A DNA stretch of 64,000 nucleotides from Thamnaconus septentrionalis (GCA_009823395.1 CM020515.1:14739489-14803488); one strand, 5' to 3'; counted from the stretch's first letter, positions 1 through 17,739 are shown. Numbers and translations: made by a program. Notes: generated by a model from the sequence alone, not told the origin.

Positions 1-1619
1 TTTAACAGCACTAAAAAGGTGGCCAAGCATCCTTCTCAACTATTGTTTTCTCAAACCTGCTCGCATGACCCCTCTTTTGTCTGCTTGCTGGCTTACTCCA
101 AGTAGCAATGTATGATGCTATTAAGCCTCGCTAAAATAGGTTTCAGTCTAAGCAAGCTCTAGCTGACTGATCTTTTTTTTATGTTCAAGCCAAACAATAA
201 AAGTTCCTGCAACTGTCAGACACGGCGGTGACTCAACTTAACCTCAGTGCGCCATTCTTTTATATTCAGTTTAAACTCTGCTCATCTTGTGTTTATCTTT
301 GCTTTTTATTTTTTAATAGAGAGCAATTTGAACACATTGTATTATCTGAAGTTATGGGAGGCGGAGGGACGGTATCTAGTTCACTCTTTATTCTATCAAA
401 ATAGGCCCATTAACAACCACTCTTTTACTTTTCTGCAAAAATGGAAAATGAATTGGTCCATATGGCTGCACAACTGTCCATCCTGATTTCTCTATACATT
501 TGAAGAATCCAAATCAATTCATTAGCAAACCTGGTTAATCACTCAAGTTGAGTTGTCTCAGTGCATTACAACACCTTTAAGTACCCAGGCGGCCCTAATT
601 ACATGTTAATTGAATTACGGCACCATTAGAGCTGTTAAAACACCACCTCCATCCCAGCCCCCAAACAAACAAACAGATAAGTGTTTGTCACCCATGGATG
701 TTATGTTCTTTTATTCATTGCGTTATTGAAGAGGCACAAAAGAATTTTAAAGTGCCCAAATTGCTCATAACTTTAACAAATTTAGCATTTAAAGTGCTTG
801 CTCTCAATCTTTATTAGCAAAAAAAAATGTCTGTCATCCCATAATTCATTGCAGTGTTTATGTTCTCTGACTTCTGAATGAGTGCAGAACACGTAGTGCG
901 TGGGCTGCATGGCTCATTAAAGCAACTTAATTATTATTCCTTTTGAGAGAGCCCAATTTGGAACCCTGTCCTTAAATTTTACGAGTTTAGGAGCCTGTGG
1001 GATGTCTTCCATTACCTTTTTATTAGTAAACGCACACAGTGCAGTTCTAGCCGGAAGCAGTAACGAGATGTGTAACAGTAAGAAGTTACCCCTGCGAGGC
1101 GTCCACGCCGCTTTTGCATCGTTTGCTGGTGTTTTGAGTCTATAATAAGAAGATCAGGAGGCATTTTCTAGTTTCCTTTTCCTACTGTAAACGCATACAA
1201 ATCTGCTGACGGAGGAGGATTCCGTTAGCTTTAAGAATTTGTCGTTTTTCGTGTTTGTATTTTCAGATGTCCTGCCACTCTCAAGACACACACACACGCG
1301 CACGCACACACTTTTATCCACCTCCTTTTGCAGGAGAGAATGAAAAAAGATATAGTGTGAGGGGGTGGGGTGGAGGAGTGATACAGGGAGATTGATGAGG
1401 CAGTAAGAGCAGGAGTAATTACTCCGTGTCCATTCCCCAAGCCAGATTGGCAGACGGCTAATATCACACAGACCCCTGGCCCTGACAGACACACCGCTGC
1501 CACCCCCACTCACTCCACCTCCCCCGCCCAAAATGCTAAGGCAGAGCACCCCAACCTTCGGCCGAGACCTAATGGTGTGTGGGCCAACAAATTTCCCCCA
1601 TGTGGTATTATTCCTGGAG

Positions 1620-1800
1620 GAACGGAGCGTCTTTATTGACAGGGGAAAGTGCTGTCTGGAGTGCGGCGGGGCTTTAGGATGGAAAAGGCTCAGAGGAGTT
1701 GTTGATCTTCAAAAAGCTGCCGCATGATTACGGACACGACTCACTGGCACTGGGTGATTTATTAAGGGAAATGCGACCAAGACATAGTGGTGAAGTTACA
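1620..1800. promoter_or_regulatory. candidate intronic enhancer with PBX/HOX/MEIS-like sites
   Basis: The block contains TGATTTAT (1755-1762), the form bound by PBX with posterior HOX partners, and TTGACAG (1636-1642), a MEIS/TGIF-type core, about 115 bases apart in sequence free of simple repeats. The motifs are seen directly; enhancer activity and autoregulation of the pbx gene are inference. Short motifs like these also occur by chance. Confidence 0.25.
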
Positions 1801-2349
1801 GTGTTCAGCGTCATGCTTGACGTTGACAATCTCCATTTGGGGTTAATAGTCTGTGCTTCAGTGGAATATTTGTGACAATTGCCTGAATATTGGGTTATGT
1901 GGGAGCTTACATTGTACGTAGATTGATTTGAGTGTTTTTGTAACTACTGTAAAGTTTATTTTTTGGGCTGTTTTTTTAGTCCTGCAACAGTGTTCCTTCC
2001 CTATTTGGGATCAATGAAGTGCATCTGTTTGTCTGTCTATCTTAAAAACAAGTGACACAAGTATATGTAACAACATATATGGCATCACTTGTTTTAGTTT
2101 CCCTCCATGGAAATGTTTTTGGGTTGTTTTTTTTCACAAATTGCGTTGAAATCAAGCCGTGCTGTCACTGGCAAGTTGCAACGTGCACACTTGGAAATGA
2201 GTTCTCGAGTGTGCGTCAAGCGGGCATCAGATTATCCCCATCATTGGGGAAACCCGGACATGTTCGCTGATGTGGCGACAAAGGCCAGGTTGACGGGACG
2301 GCCCTCTACCTCTTCATCTGCTCGCTCTCTCAGCACGTCGGCGGCTCTG

Positions 2350-2350
<1 letters not shown>

Positions 2351-2391
<41 letters not shown>
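2351..2391. repeat. (CA)n microsatellite
   Basis: About 20 uninterrupted CA units in pbx4 intron 2. Reading frames through it give only poly-His/Thr and are not genes. Confidence 0.98.
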
Positions 2392-2392
<1 letters not shown>

Positions 2393-2419
2393 GTGGGCCC
2401 GGACTCTGCGGCTCCAAAA

Positions 2420-2580
2420 GAAAGCCAGCGAGCCTTTAATTAAAGATATGTAAATGTGGTCTCAGCTGGATTGCATTAGCTTGGTGGCGGTAGTGGGGTA
2501 GCTGGGTGGGTGAGTGGGTGGGTGAGTGTCGAAGCCGAGCTTCTAATCCCAACTAATTAAGGATTAATTACAATTGATGG
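2420..2580. promoter_or_regulatory. candidate homeodomain-rich intronic element
   Basis: The block holds clustered TTAATTAA/CTAATTAAGG/ATTAATTACAATTG-type sites on both sides of a GGGTGGGTGAGTGGG tract, squeezed between a (CA)n repeat and a 125-base (TG)n repeat. The cluster of TAAT cores is seen directly. A regulatory role is inference, since no conservation test could be run. Confidence 0.25.
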
Positions 2581-2628
2581 GAGCCTTCCACCCCTACGCA
2601 GCAGCAGCGTGCATTGACGAACCCAGAC

Positions 2629-2757
<129 letters not shown>

Positions 2758-3229
2758 TCCGCACTGTCATAAACACGGAGTAAAGATGAAAACATCAAAA
2801 GCTGGCGGTGGAAGGGGGAGGCGGGGAGGGGGGAGGTTGTGGGAGTGATGCCGAGCGGTGCACATTAAGTCATTACAGACACTGTTGGCTGTGGTCCTTT
2901 CACAGCTTATGGTGGTCCTCTTAAGTACAGAGTGATGCTTACTAGACAGGTTTGCTCCCTTTATCTGCCATTAATTAATATTTTAGGGGGGGTAGTTTGT
3001 CATGTGTGTGTGTGTGTGCGTTTTATCTGCACTCTCATATCTGCGAGTCGCTCACAAATTAGCACGAGCCGCTTTAAGACACGGCCCCCTTTTTACAGCC
3101 GCTCCTAAATTTTCCCCCTGACCAGCCAGCCAGACGTGTTGAAAGCGCTCCGATTGGCCTTCCTCCTCACCTCAACCTGGACCGGCACGTCGGAACCTGC
3201 GCGTGCAGACTAATCGCGCGGCTCTCGGC

Positions 3230-3460
3230 TCTCCCCGGCGCCATCTGACTGTGTCATAATGCTTGTTCACTTGTTATAAATGGGCACCGCTCTTCTGATC
3301 TATCGCTTAATTGCCACCTAATTTGCATAACAGTGCAAATTAACGACCTCTCAAATGAGCGTTCATTTTTCACAAAGTCTTTAGGAGCTCCTTAAGAGTC
3401 GGCGCTAATGAGCGCAGGAGGCAGCTGGCCTGATGAGAGTTGACTGGGGGAAGATCCTCG
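3230..3460. promoter_or_regulatory. candidate conserved non-coding element with POU octamer sites
   Basis: The sequence is non-repetitive and unusually rich in developmental factor motifs. It contains CTTAATT (3306-3312), the octamer-like ATTTGCATAA (3321-3330) and, a few bases on, an inverted GTGCAAATTAA (from 3333). TCATAAT and TTATAAATGGG lie just before it. The paired, oppositely oriented octamers resemble POU-factor enhancers. This is the strongest enhancer candidate I see in the pbx4 intron, but conservation has not been tested. Confidence 0.35.
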
Positions 3461-4324
3461 CCCGTGCTGTAACAAGCCTCCTGCTTAGGTGCTCTTCATC
3501 TTGCTCCTCTTCCTCCCGTGACATTTCCTACCCCGGCTTTTTATGTCTCTCTTTCTGCGTGTGAAGAGAACCGTGCAGGACTGGAGACATCTGTTGACAT
3601 TTTTTTTCAGTACAGGTGCCTTACAGTTCTCTGTATACCTGCCGCATTTTTCCCCCTCAGTCTTTTGGAATTAACTAATTGACTAGTTTTAACAATTTCT
3701 CAAATTCTTGATGAACACATAGAATATGCAACTATAATCAAGACACCGTGCTAATGAAATATTGTGCCTTCTGTTTACAAATGTGCAGGCAAATGATGCA
3801 CATGGAATTAGGCTTCTCAGTATTGCTAATGAAGAGTGGGAAGGGATGTGGTTGAAAGACAAGTAACATTTGATCAATTATTGTTGTCAAACAGTGTTAA
3901 TTCAATTCAGTCAGGGTTTGAGTTGTGATTTTTCAAAAGTATCCTTTCAAATTTTAACCATTACTTCGTCATCTTACAAATGAACCTTTTATTGGTTCAA
4001 GTGCACAATTAAAAAAATCTCCTCAGGCATTGATTTGTTTTATTCAATGAAGAGATGAATAATGATTTTTGGGGAACTTCGCATCCAATGTGAGCCAATG
4101 CTTTGGCAATGCCTCTAGATTCATTGACATGGATCTCTGTCTGTAGTTACAGTCTGGCACATTGTGTCCACATCAAGGGGGAAACTCACAGTCAGCGCTG
4201 GTCTGTCTGAGTCCATCACTTAAGCAAATGAAATGCCCATTCACGGCGTGTCCAGCTCAAGTGTTGCTTCATGGCGCAGGTTCTCCAATTCACTCTTCGG
4301 CTTCTGTACAGTTGGAGAACTTAC

Positions 4325-4414
<90 letters not shown>
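4325..4414. repeat. (TG)n microsatellite
   Basis: A perfect TG tract of about 45 units in pbx4 intron 2, followed by a G-rich run. Confidence 0.98.
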
Positions 4415-4415
<1 letters not shown>

Positions 4416-5329
4416 AGAGTTGGGGAGTTTGGTGGGGGTGGGGGGTTTTGCTGCGTGCAACAGGACTCTGCAGTAACCAAACAGATGCTGATTAGTGTGA
4501 GCTGCTTAAAGTAGGAATGGACATATGGATGAGGCTCATTAAGGTGGCTGCGCTCAAGCAGAAAGCCCTTAAAAGAATGGGGTACACGCTGAAATGTTAA
4601 ATTTGCAGTAGAAAACGTACCATTTCCCATTATCCGTTTGGCACAGAGCCCATTAGGGAAATAATTCATTTTTAATGCCATATTCTACATCTTGCTCAAG
4701 GCAACATTCTATCCATTCGAGAGCCTTCTCACGCAGCACATGTTCTCCCAAACAGCAAACAGTGCAGCGGAGAACGAGGCGCTGCGTCGGATGCAGGAAG
4801 AAAGACAAGTTTTTAGCACGAGGATTTTTATTTGTTGTTGTTGAAATTAATCAGATAGGATGAGAACCAGTAACATTGGTAATAAGGCTATGAATTTATT
4901 TATTTATAGATATACATTTTTTGCCATGTTCTGTTGGCCATGAACACTAATTCATGATTTTAGTGAGGGTACCTTCCTACTTTCACGCTACTTCTAACCT
5001 CATGAACATGTTGCAGCGTTTCAAACGAGCAGATGACAAATCTCACCTTGTCCTCGTCGCCTCCCTGCTGCCCAGCCGTTATTTTATGTTCTCCTTTTTT
5101 TTTTTTTTTTTTTTGTTGCTTTCTTTCCTGAAATGTGAGTCCGCCTTTCATATCTCAGGTTGAGATTTGTTTTTACAGCTCTTGTGATTGCATTTGCATA
5201 TTTTCATTTCCAAAACCATTTCTCTGTGTCCTTTATTCCATTACCCTGTATTAAAATGGAAAAAAGTGGTGTGTTCAGTTCAGTCCTATCTTTCTGCTCT
5301 CTCTGCCACGTTTCTACTCTGGCTCCTCT

Positions 5330-5550
5330 ATTTCTCTCTCTCTCGCTCTTGCTCTCTCTCTCTCTCTCCCCCTACCTCTCCCTGTTTGTGTCTCTTCATC
5401 TCTCGCACACATATCTTTGCCTGCGACTCCTTTTTTCAATTCTCCTTGGTTCTCCTTCCGCCCTCCCTCCCTCCCTCCCTTCCTCCCTCCCTACCTTTCC
5501 CCCCTTTTTTCCCTTCTCTCCCTCTCTCTCTTGCTCCCCTGCTCTCTCCC
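5330..5550. repeat. pyrimidine-rich low-complexity tract
   Basis: An imperfect CT/CCT/CCCT-rich tract whose long frames encode only Ser/Leu/Pro runs. A second (CT)n block follows at about 5910-5966, with poly-G and GT-rich sequence between them. No gene is visible. Confidence 0.9.
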
Positions 5551-6549
5551 AGTGAAAGGCTGAGAATACCCAAGGGAGCTGATGCAATTAAAATGCTAAT
5601 CCTGTCTGTCTACAGAGAGAGGGAGAAGGGGGGGGGGGCTGACAGCATGAGGGATTGCGGCTCACATGGAGAACTCGACTGAAATGGAGAACAGAGGGGG
5701 GGTGGTGGTGGGGGGTTGCACTGGGGAGGTGTGTGTGTGGAGGGTGGGGGTGGGGTTGGGGGTGCGCTGAAAGAGAAGGGGGGAGGGGACGCGCGTTGAG
5801 GGTGAGATGGAGTGAAAAGGGGGGATGCTAGCGAGGGGAAAAAGGCAGACAAGGATAAAGCTTGTGTTGTGAGCTGAGCAATGATATAGTGACTGCGTTT
5901 AGCTCTTATCTCTCTCTCCCCCCTCTCTCTCTCTCTCTCTCACTCTCTCTCTCTCTCTCTCTCTCTGTGGAAGGCATTACAGTTAATGTACAGCACTACA
6001 TTATTGGCTGGGTCGTTCCCCCCCACCCCCCACCCCCACCCCATCCCTTACCTGCAACACTTCATGCATTGTGTGTTGCAGACGCGCGACACGCCGTTTT
6101 GGCGTCGGCTGTGTGCAGAAATGAGAGCGATTATGTATGCAGCGAAAAGCCCAGCTGGATACCCTGAATATTTCATAGTATGTGTTGCTCGCTCTCCGTC
6201 TTTTCCACGCCGCACCAGTCCAGCCAGGGTTGCGTATTGGTGGAGGGGATTTTTATTTATTTATTAATTTATTTATCTCTTTCCTTTATTTTTTTTTTAA
6301 AAAAGCTGGGAATCGTGGCTGCGCCCACAGCTGTGCTCCCGTGAATGAATAAAAGAAGAGGGATTTTAATACAACTCTTAAATTCTTCAAACTTGCGGCG
6401 GGTATTGGTATTTGTTCTCTAAAGAAACGGGCCAGCAGCAAGGTCAGAGTTTGATGAACTGGAAACGCTGGCCGCTCTCGGATGTGTTTTTTAATCACTG
6501 CGCTATTCTAGAGATTTTTTTTACGAGTGGCTGGTTTTTACCCGCGTTC

Positions 6550-6745
6550 GTATCATATGGTCCTTTTCTGCGCGGCATCTCGACTCGCCTTAACAGCTGC
6601 TATGATACCAAAAGACCACTAGACTGCGTATGGGTGCACTTGTGGGTAATCACGGCTTAATTGGAGTAATTAGAAGAGTGTAGGGGTATTAGGCTACAGC
6701 TGGGGGCCATAATGAGGGAGTGGTGGGCAACAAGGGGAGGGAGTC
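6550..6745. promoter_or_regulatory. candidate intronic element with paired homeodomain sites
   Basis: GGTAATCACGG, a bicoid/OTX-type TAATC core, is followed within about 12 bases by CTTAATTGGAGTAATTAG (about 6656-6673), two TAAT cores in close spacing. The surroundings are non-repetitive and moderately GC-rich. The motifs are seen; the function is inferred. Confidence 0.25.
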
Positions 6746-8080
6746 GAGGCGAGCGGCGCCAAGAGTTGTAGTTGCCTGCGGTTCACTGCAGGTCAGATGT
6801 CAGTGAATGGACAGTGGGGAAATGCACTCGCAACTCGGGCGGTTGAGTTTGTCCGGCAGGGTGGTTTGATTTTCTTTTTTCCGTTAAACACGCACGCAAA
6901 AAAAAACAAAAACATTGTCTCCTCCATCCCAGCAGAGGGTGCACCTTTTGCGCAGACTCAACAGGCACCGAAAAAATACTTTGCACGATCAATGGTTCAG
7001 GTATCTGTCGGAGCGGCGCCGCTCAGAAGTTGTCGAGGTTGTTAGCGAGTGGCTAAAGAGCAGAAAGAGAAAGAAGAGGGAGAGAGAGAGATGGGCGAAT
7101 CAGGGTCATTAGTTCAGCCAGCTGGGTCTGCTGCATTCCTGAGCCCTGAGATGGGGGAGCAGCAGAGCAGGAATGTGCCTCAGAGAGAGAGAGAGGGAGC
7201 AAGAGGAGTCATAAGCAGAGTAAGAGAGAGAGAAAAAGAGGCAAGAAGCAACAAGATGAAAGAAAGAAACGGGACACTCTGCAGTGGGAGGCCAGACATT
7301 TTCAGCAGGATTAAGAAAAGACAAAAGAATTTAGAATCTTTGGAAACTTTTTAGGAAAACTTTGTGATTCTCTTCACATTCTGTTGTCTCCCAGCTCGAC
7401 TGTGCTCTTTTGTTGGCCAGCTGCAACTCCTGTTGCTCAGTGTAAAAGTACAACTTTAAAAAAAAAAAAAACAACACACAGGACTCTAACAACTGTTTAA
7501 TGTACATACATACATACAGTCGAAGGAGGAAACCTTGAATGGAGAGTTCACGTGCACCCCCCGCCACCCCTTACCCTTTGATGATGAGCTTTGACTAACT
7601 AGCATAATCCCTAAAGAGGACAAGTGCCTAACCCAGATTTTACTAGGGGATTAATCTTGTCATCCATATTGACAGCGTCTGTCTCCTTCAGTCTCCTGTC
7701 TGCCTCCACAAACTGTGCTAGTCAACGTCTCCTCAGTCCATTCACAGATGTGACTCTCCCTCGACACACAGACAGCTAAGCTGCCTGCTGAGCTGGTTTT
7801 TCTATTTGTTGTTGTTAAAGGGCTGCAACATAATAAACAATGTGCAGTTATTCGAACTAAAATCAGGGTTTTTTTTTTGTAATATGGTCATTTCAAAAAA
7901 GATTGGCAGAGGAAAGAGTGATTAATATTTCTAATAGAACATTAGTAACTCTGTAAGCACGCAACAGCAATTTTTTTCTTGAAGTTGAGTGATTTTTAGA
8001 GGGCGAAAAAGGGCAAATGGAAATAAATCAGAGCGTGAAAAACTTCAGGGTGTGAAGAAACGCCGGACTTTTAAACTTTG

Positions 8081-8082
<2 letters not shown>

Positions 8083-8112
<30 letters not shown>
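8083..8112. repeat. (CA)n microsatellite
   Basis: A short CA tract in pbx4 intron 2, followed within 40 bases by TG-rich sequence, so it could fold back on itself. Confidence 0.9.
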
Positions 8113-8114
<2 letters not shown>

Positions 8115-8639
8115 CACACTCTGATACCTAGTGTGTGTGTGAAGTATCAGGATTGTGTGTGTATGTGTGAAAGAGAGCGAGAGAGATGAGAGCGTGACTG
8201 CAGGCTGACAGAGGTCCTGGTATAATGCAGTGGTGGGGAGCAGCGACTGATAACTATACTTATGGCCACTGGGGCTCATAGTGACAGCACATGCACTCCC
8301 ATTACTGGTCCCATGCCTCATGGCCCTTATCTCTGGCAGTCTGCCACCGAGGGGCCACACTGCCCTCTGCTGGCCATGTCGAAGACACTCCAAGTCATTG
8401 AGAATTCACCCCCGGTTGCTCTTCCTGGCGGTGACTCAGGCGGGGGAGAGACTCTTGACATGAGTCGGCTCTCTTGAATTTTTAGCAGCGTATGAAATGT
8501 GTTTCTGCCGTATCGGACGAAATGTTTGGTCCTTCAGTCGACCAAAAACTTTTAACGAAGGAGTTGTCTCCCCCGTACAGGTGACAAATAGCCCTTCCAG
8601 TCCCACTCAAAATTCCACATGGTCCTCTTTTTAACATTA

Positions 8640-8850
8640 TTTATAGATATCAACAGACTTTGTGTGAAGAAAGACGTTAAATAACTCTAAATATGCCTTT
8701 TATGAAAGGTGGCTATTTTGAAGAATTTAAATATAAAATGTGTTTGAATTATTTGAAACTTTCATTGTTCATAATTCATTGTGTGTTCATACATAGTTTT
8801 GATGCCTTCAGTGAGAAAGTGCAATGTCAGTAGTCATGCAGTTAGTCATT
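8640..8850. mobile_element. Tc1-like MITE remnant, related to the copy at 33554-33865
   Basis: The stretch from about 8692 to 8845 closely matches the element at 33554-33865. Shared blocks include GTGGCTATTTTGAAGAATTT, GTGTTCATAC and TAGTTTTGATGCCTTCAGTG. The characteristic ends (CACTACCAGTCAAAAGTTTG) are not recognisable here, so this is an old, decayed copy. It lies just upstream of the first pbx4 exon in the window. Confidence 0.75.
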
Positions 8851-8917
8851 GATTGTGTTAGTTTGTTTCATTTTTAAGTTCAAAATAAAGATTTTCATGT
8901 CCTTTTCCTCTTCCCAG

Positions 8918-13307
<4,390 letters not shown>

Positions 13308-14315
13308 GCGGCTGGCTCCTCCAGCGGCTCGCCTCCAACAACTCCCATCATAAGTCTGCATTTGTTTTCTCCCCCTCCTCTTCGCTCCTGATATATCTCG
13401 TCTCTCGACGTTGCTTCGAGAAACGTCCATAAACACAAACTGTGCTGGAACACAGGGACAGCCGGACACTCTGTGGTGGGAGACTGGGGGGAGGATTCTC
13501 CTTCGGTCCTCAGCACTCGCAACCACCCGTCGTCTCTCCACTCGCGTTAAAGGGACGGCGGCGCTCACAGATTCAGAAAAAGAACGACCTTTATTAACCA
13601 GGACTTTAAGAAAAACAACCCAGTGACGAACAACTGATCCAGCCGTGTGAGATCATCACGATGTCTGTACATTTTGTGTATATGCACGCGAAGCGTCCAC
13701 ATGGGCTCCTCAGACCGCCTCGCTTCCTTTTCGGCGGTGGTGGGGGAAACTGTGAGTTGATCGGCCGCGTCGTCTCTCCGCGGCCAGAACCTCCTGACGC
13801 AGACCATCGCCCGGGGAGCTCCTCTTACCTCGCTCAGACCAAAGTCCCGCCCCCTAACCCTGCCCTCAACTCCCCCGCCCGTCTCCTCCGGTAACAAAAC
13901 TCTGCAAAACACCCGACGCCTGGACGGACACTTCCTGCCCCCTTTTTGATATTTGGGGGCGCTTGATTTCGCAGCGAGTTCTTGAGTTACGAGCAAAACG
14001 TGGCCCGTTTTTCCCCGTTACGCACACCCACCGACTTCCCAACGCTTTTTGATTTGATTTGATTTTTTTTTTTTTCCCCCTGGGCCGTCGTGAGCTGACG
14101 TGACACGTGTCGAGCACAAAGGCTGGCGCCCCCGTCTGGCGGGAGGGGTTCACTTCACTGCTGGGGGACCTGGAGGGGCGGCTGATCACAGGGCTGGTGA
14201 GAGGAAGAGAAGGAGGACACCTTTCATTTGAGTGGATGTAACTAATAGCCTTTGATTTTGTCGCTAACCAGTAGAGGGCGTTGGTAGTGGCTCGTAGACC
14301 TAAAACTCGTCCCTG

Positions 14316-14363
<48 letters not shown>

Positions 14364-15366
14364 GTTTTGTTTTTTTCATTTGATTGTAGGCTATTTTCTA
14401 ATGCTGTTTCACCAAGAATGCACCAGCCGCCACCAAAAATGAGCTCAGTAAAGCATCGAAGTGATGGGGTGGGGTGGGCGAGGGGTGGGGGGGTGTTGAT
14501 GTGTTATTGGGACAAAATGTGACATGAATTTAGGGAGGAAAAAAACAAAAGAAAAAAAAAACGTGACTGTCTTCCATGCATGTAGGACTTCTAGGCGTGA
14601 TATTGTTTTCATTTAACCTTACAACTTTTTAGCTTTGTTTGTTTTTTTTATTATAATTATTAATGTCAAAAAAGATAAAGGGTATAATTATTTCAGTCAG
14701 ACCAAAAACGAGAAGCTGCATCATGTACTAACGAAGTGTCGGCCTCCACAGTGCGTTTGGTGGCCGCGCGTACAGTGACCGACCGACCCACAGGTGACCT
14801 TTTGACCTTTTGCAAGCATTCTAGAGACTGGTGTGCTTCCCACCAGGGGAAGGTGGGGGAGGGGGTGGGGGTTCTAGCCAAGACCCTTCCATCCTTTCTC
14901 AACCCCCCCCCCACTCCTCTCGATAAACACTGGTGGCGCTGGCGGAGGCGGAGGCGACACACTTTACAACCCTCGGTTGTACGGAAACCAAAAATCCCAC
15001 GTTCAGCAATGTAATAAGGCGAGTGTGCGGCGTCTTTTCCGGCGCTGCTGCCCCCTGCAGGAGGAGGAGGAGGAGAGCAGGGAACTCTTGTGCGGCTCCC
15101 TGGTCTCTCCGCGCTGCGTCGTCATGCCTCACACTGACTCTCTCATTTCTTTTTGTCCCGCTGTGTTCTTGTTGGTTTGTGGGGGAGGTGAGGTGGGGTT
15201 GGAGGGGCATCGTGCGATGCAGGGAAGCTGTCGTATCACCTGTCTTTTGATTTTTGTTGTTTTCCAAACAGGGCCGACACGATCTCTCTCTCTCTCTCTC
15301 TCATCTCTTTCTCTTTTCTCTAAACTCTCCACCTCTCTCTCTCTTCTCTTTCTCTTTCTCTCTCTC

Positions 15367-15369
<3 letters not shown>

Positions 15370-15452
<83 letters not shown>
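15370..15452. repeat. (CT)n microsatellite
   Basis: About 41 CT units inside a longer CT-rich tract starting near 15286, within the predicted pbx4 3' UTR. A shorter (CT)n lies at 14322-14361. Confidence 0.97.
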
Positions 15453-15457
<5 letters not shown>

Positions 15458-16969
15458 TTACCAAAAAAACAAAGAGGCGGCGCCGGGTGTCAAACTCTCA
15501 ACCTGCAGTGTTTGGAGTCAGGGGAGGGGAGGGTGGATTTTCATTTCTTTTCTTTTTCTACATGGATCTGTTATGTGAATAACAAAGCATTTTGATGATA
15601 AGGTTAAAAAAAAAAAAAAAAAAAAGCCTTATGAGGATTCGAGTGTCAGTCAAATGTTACAGAACAAGACATCACATGTCCAGGTCACGTGACACGCCGC
15701 ACGCAAATATTCATGTGTTTTTTTTTCTCTTTTTTTTTGTGTTACTTATTGCGGCCGGCGCGGCTGCATCTTATCGACATTGTCACCACACCAAATTATC
15801 ATCCGCCGCCTTTTTCTACCTGTTGTAATGGATGTCACTGTACAGTTTGTGTAATGTTTCAGTATTGTCCTTTTTGTTTCTCCTTTTTATAAACTCGGAT
15901 GTTTGGTTGAGATGCCAGTTTTACTTTTGGGCCTTTGTGTCACCGCGATAACTCTGTATTAAGTTTGAATATTATTTAGGTCTTTTTGTTACATAACCGA
16001 GATGCGATATGGGGATTACTTGTGTAGCATTTGGTGCTGTGGAAAGAAAAGAAAACGGTAGCAAACAGGTACTTTCAGGTGGTTTAACTGGTACACTTCC
16101 CCAACATGTAGCGGAGGACATTTCCTTCATTCTGGTCCACCGCTGGTTTCATTTCCACAATATCCTGTGCAACTAAACATGGCTGTTTATAACGCTTGAC
16201 TTATTTTTTACTAATAACTCTGAAGTTTTCTTGCATTTAATATAAAATTTCAAATGACTCTACTCCTGAACACAATCTCGCAGATGTATTTTTTACATTT
16301 CTACATTTAGAAAGAGGAAGATGATTTTTAAAGATTTTTGTTTCTGTTTCGTTAACCGCTGAAATAATTTTCACCTACTACAAAACAGACTTTTCAGAGA
16401 AGGGCAGTGCTGCACTGCTGATGTAAACCAGACACTAAAAACTGCCGACGTTATTGTGGCATAGAAATACTAATGACAGAGTCTTACCTCCAGATGTAGA
16501 CACGTTCTATTTTTAAACCTCTAAACTTGATTTTACATTTTTACTACTGATCACGTGGAAGTCTTGTTTGGATTTTTATGACGAGTTGATTTCCACAGCA
16601 CCAAATCGCTTCTTAAACCTTTTTTTTTTTAATGTCCTTATTTTTATTAGTATATTTGTATCTCCCCTCTTTCCCTTGTATTTACCCCTCTCTCTACCTC
16701 TGTCTTTCCATTTCTCTTGTATATAACCCCCCACTGTTTTCAGACTCGTCAAGTCTGTATAAACTCCTTTTATACCTCAACTTTAGAATCGTTCTAGAAA
16801 AGAGTAAAACAAAAAGGAAGAATATGACAAATTGTAGTGTTCTTATTAGAAAATTAATTAAAAAAAAATCATTTAGTGTGCTTTTTTTTCCTTTCAGTAT
16901 TTGATTTTCAGATTTTAGGAGTGTTTCATTTTATAATTTGTCACAAATGCTCTTGTGATAGTCAAATGT

Positions 16970-16975
16970 AATAAA
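16970..16975 (+). terminator. pbx4: pbx4 polyadenylation signal
   Basis: A canonical AATAAA followed by an AGGAGAG run and then TG/GT-rich sequence, at the end of the long AT-rich 3' UTR. It is the best candidate for the distal pbx4 end. Confidence 0.6.
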
Positions 16976-17739
16976 AGGAGAGATTGCACCATGTGATGAT
17001 TAATATCTCAGTCTGTCAGCGTCTTTCTCGCAACAGGGAAAACCTTGCTCTGGCAAATGGGTGCATCAGTCCGGCAAGATAAAAACCGGTTTCAGCCTGA
17101 TGGTGCCGTCATTGTTTTTGTTTTTTGTCTTTTATTATTCATTTCACATTTGCAAAGATAGAAAAGAGGTAGCTTAGTCCAGGGTGTATGGCCTTAGCGC
17201 TGAATGTGCACTGTTGGCGTCCGTTTGAGTCAGTGTTTGTTTTATGACAGTCGTGCAGCTGTCACGTCACGCCGCCAGTGTTTTCCAACTCTCTTCCGCG
17301 TCGTCTCTTTCTGCACTTGGATAACATGACTCCTGAACACAGCCACGGCTTTCCTGTAAGCAAAACAGTTTCATTTAATTGGACCTGAATGACCCGACAC
17401 GGTATCAGGGACAGTTCCTGCTGATGACTCATATTCACTGAAGCGGTTATCATGTTATCGTTAAAAGGAAAAATATTTATCAAGAGAAAGAAACTAAAAC
17501 CAAAGCAGGTGATCGCTGGGCTGGGTCCCTGAAAAAAAGTAAACCAGGTAATAAGTAAGCAATAACTCCAGTCATAGGGCTTTTACTACTTGACCTGGTA
17601 GTAAAAGCCCTGCTACTAGAACTAAGAGAGAAAAGCGCCATTAGATCCTCTTTCTATTATTGAGCAGTCTTCCTCTCAGCTCAATAACACCTTAAATGAG
17701 GCTCTGGTGACATTTTCCGAACCCACACGCCTCACGTGG

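Larger units (their letters stand above)
13308..16995 (+). other. pbx4: pbx4 3' UTR
   Basis: No further gene is visible between the pbx4 stop and a strong AATAAA at 16970-16975. The stretch contains GC-rich sequence just after the stop, (CT)n tracts at 14322-14361 and 15370-15452, poly-A/T runs and increasingly AT-rich sequence. A long 3' UTR is usual for PBX genes. The exact end is inferred from the signal, and earlier poly(A) sites may be used. Confidence 0.6.

Noticed and set aside
5160..5852. Overlapping long frames in Ser/Leu/Pro-rich sequence on both strands
   Set aside because: Pyrimidine-rich low-complexity DNA gives open frames on both strands; no domain is present.
8356..8375. CTCF-like CCAGCAGAGGGCAG (minus strand) in pbx4 intron 2, and similar cores near 14268, 18465 and 29330
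   Set aside because: Good single matches, but isolated and partly in coding or repeat-like sequence; not reported as separate features without binding data.
14977..15582. 201-codon frame in the pbx4 3' UTR region
   Set aside because: Half of it is a (CT)n repeat and the rest lacks homology signals; it lies between the pbx4 stop and its poly(A) signal.
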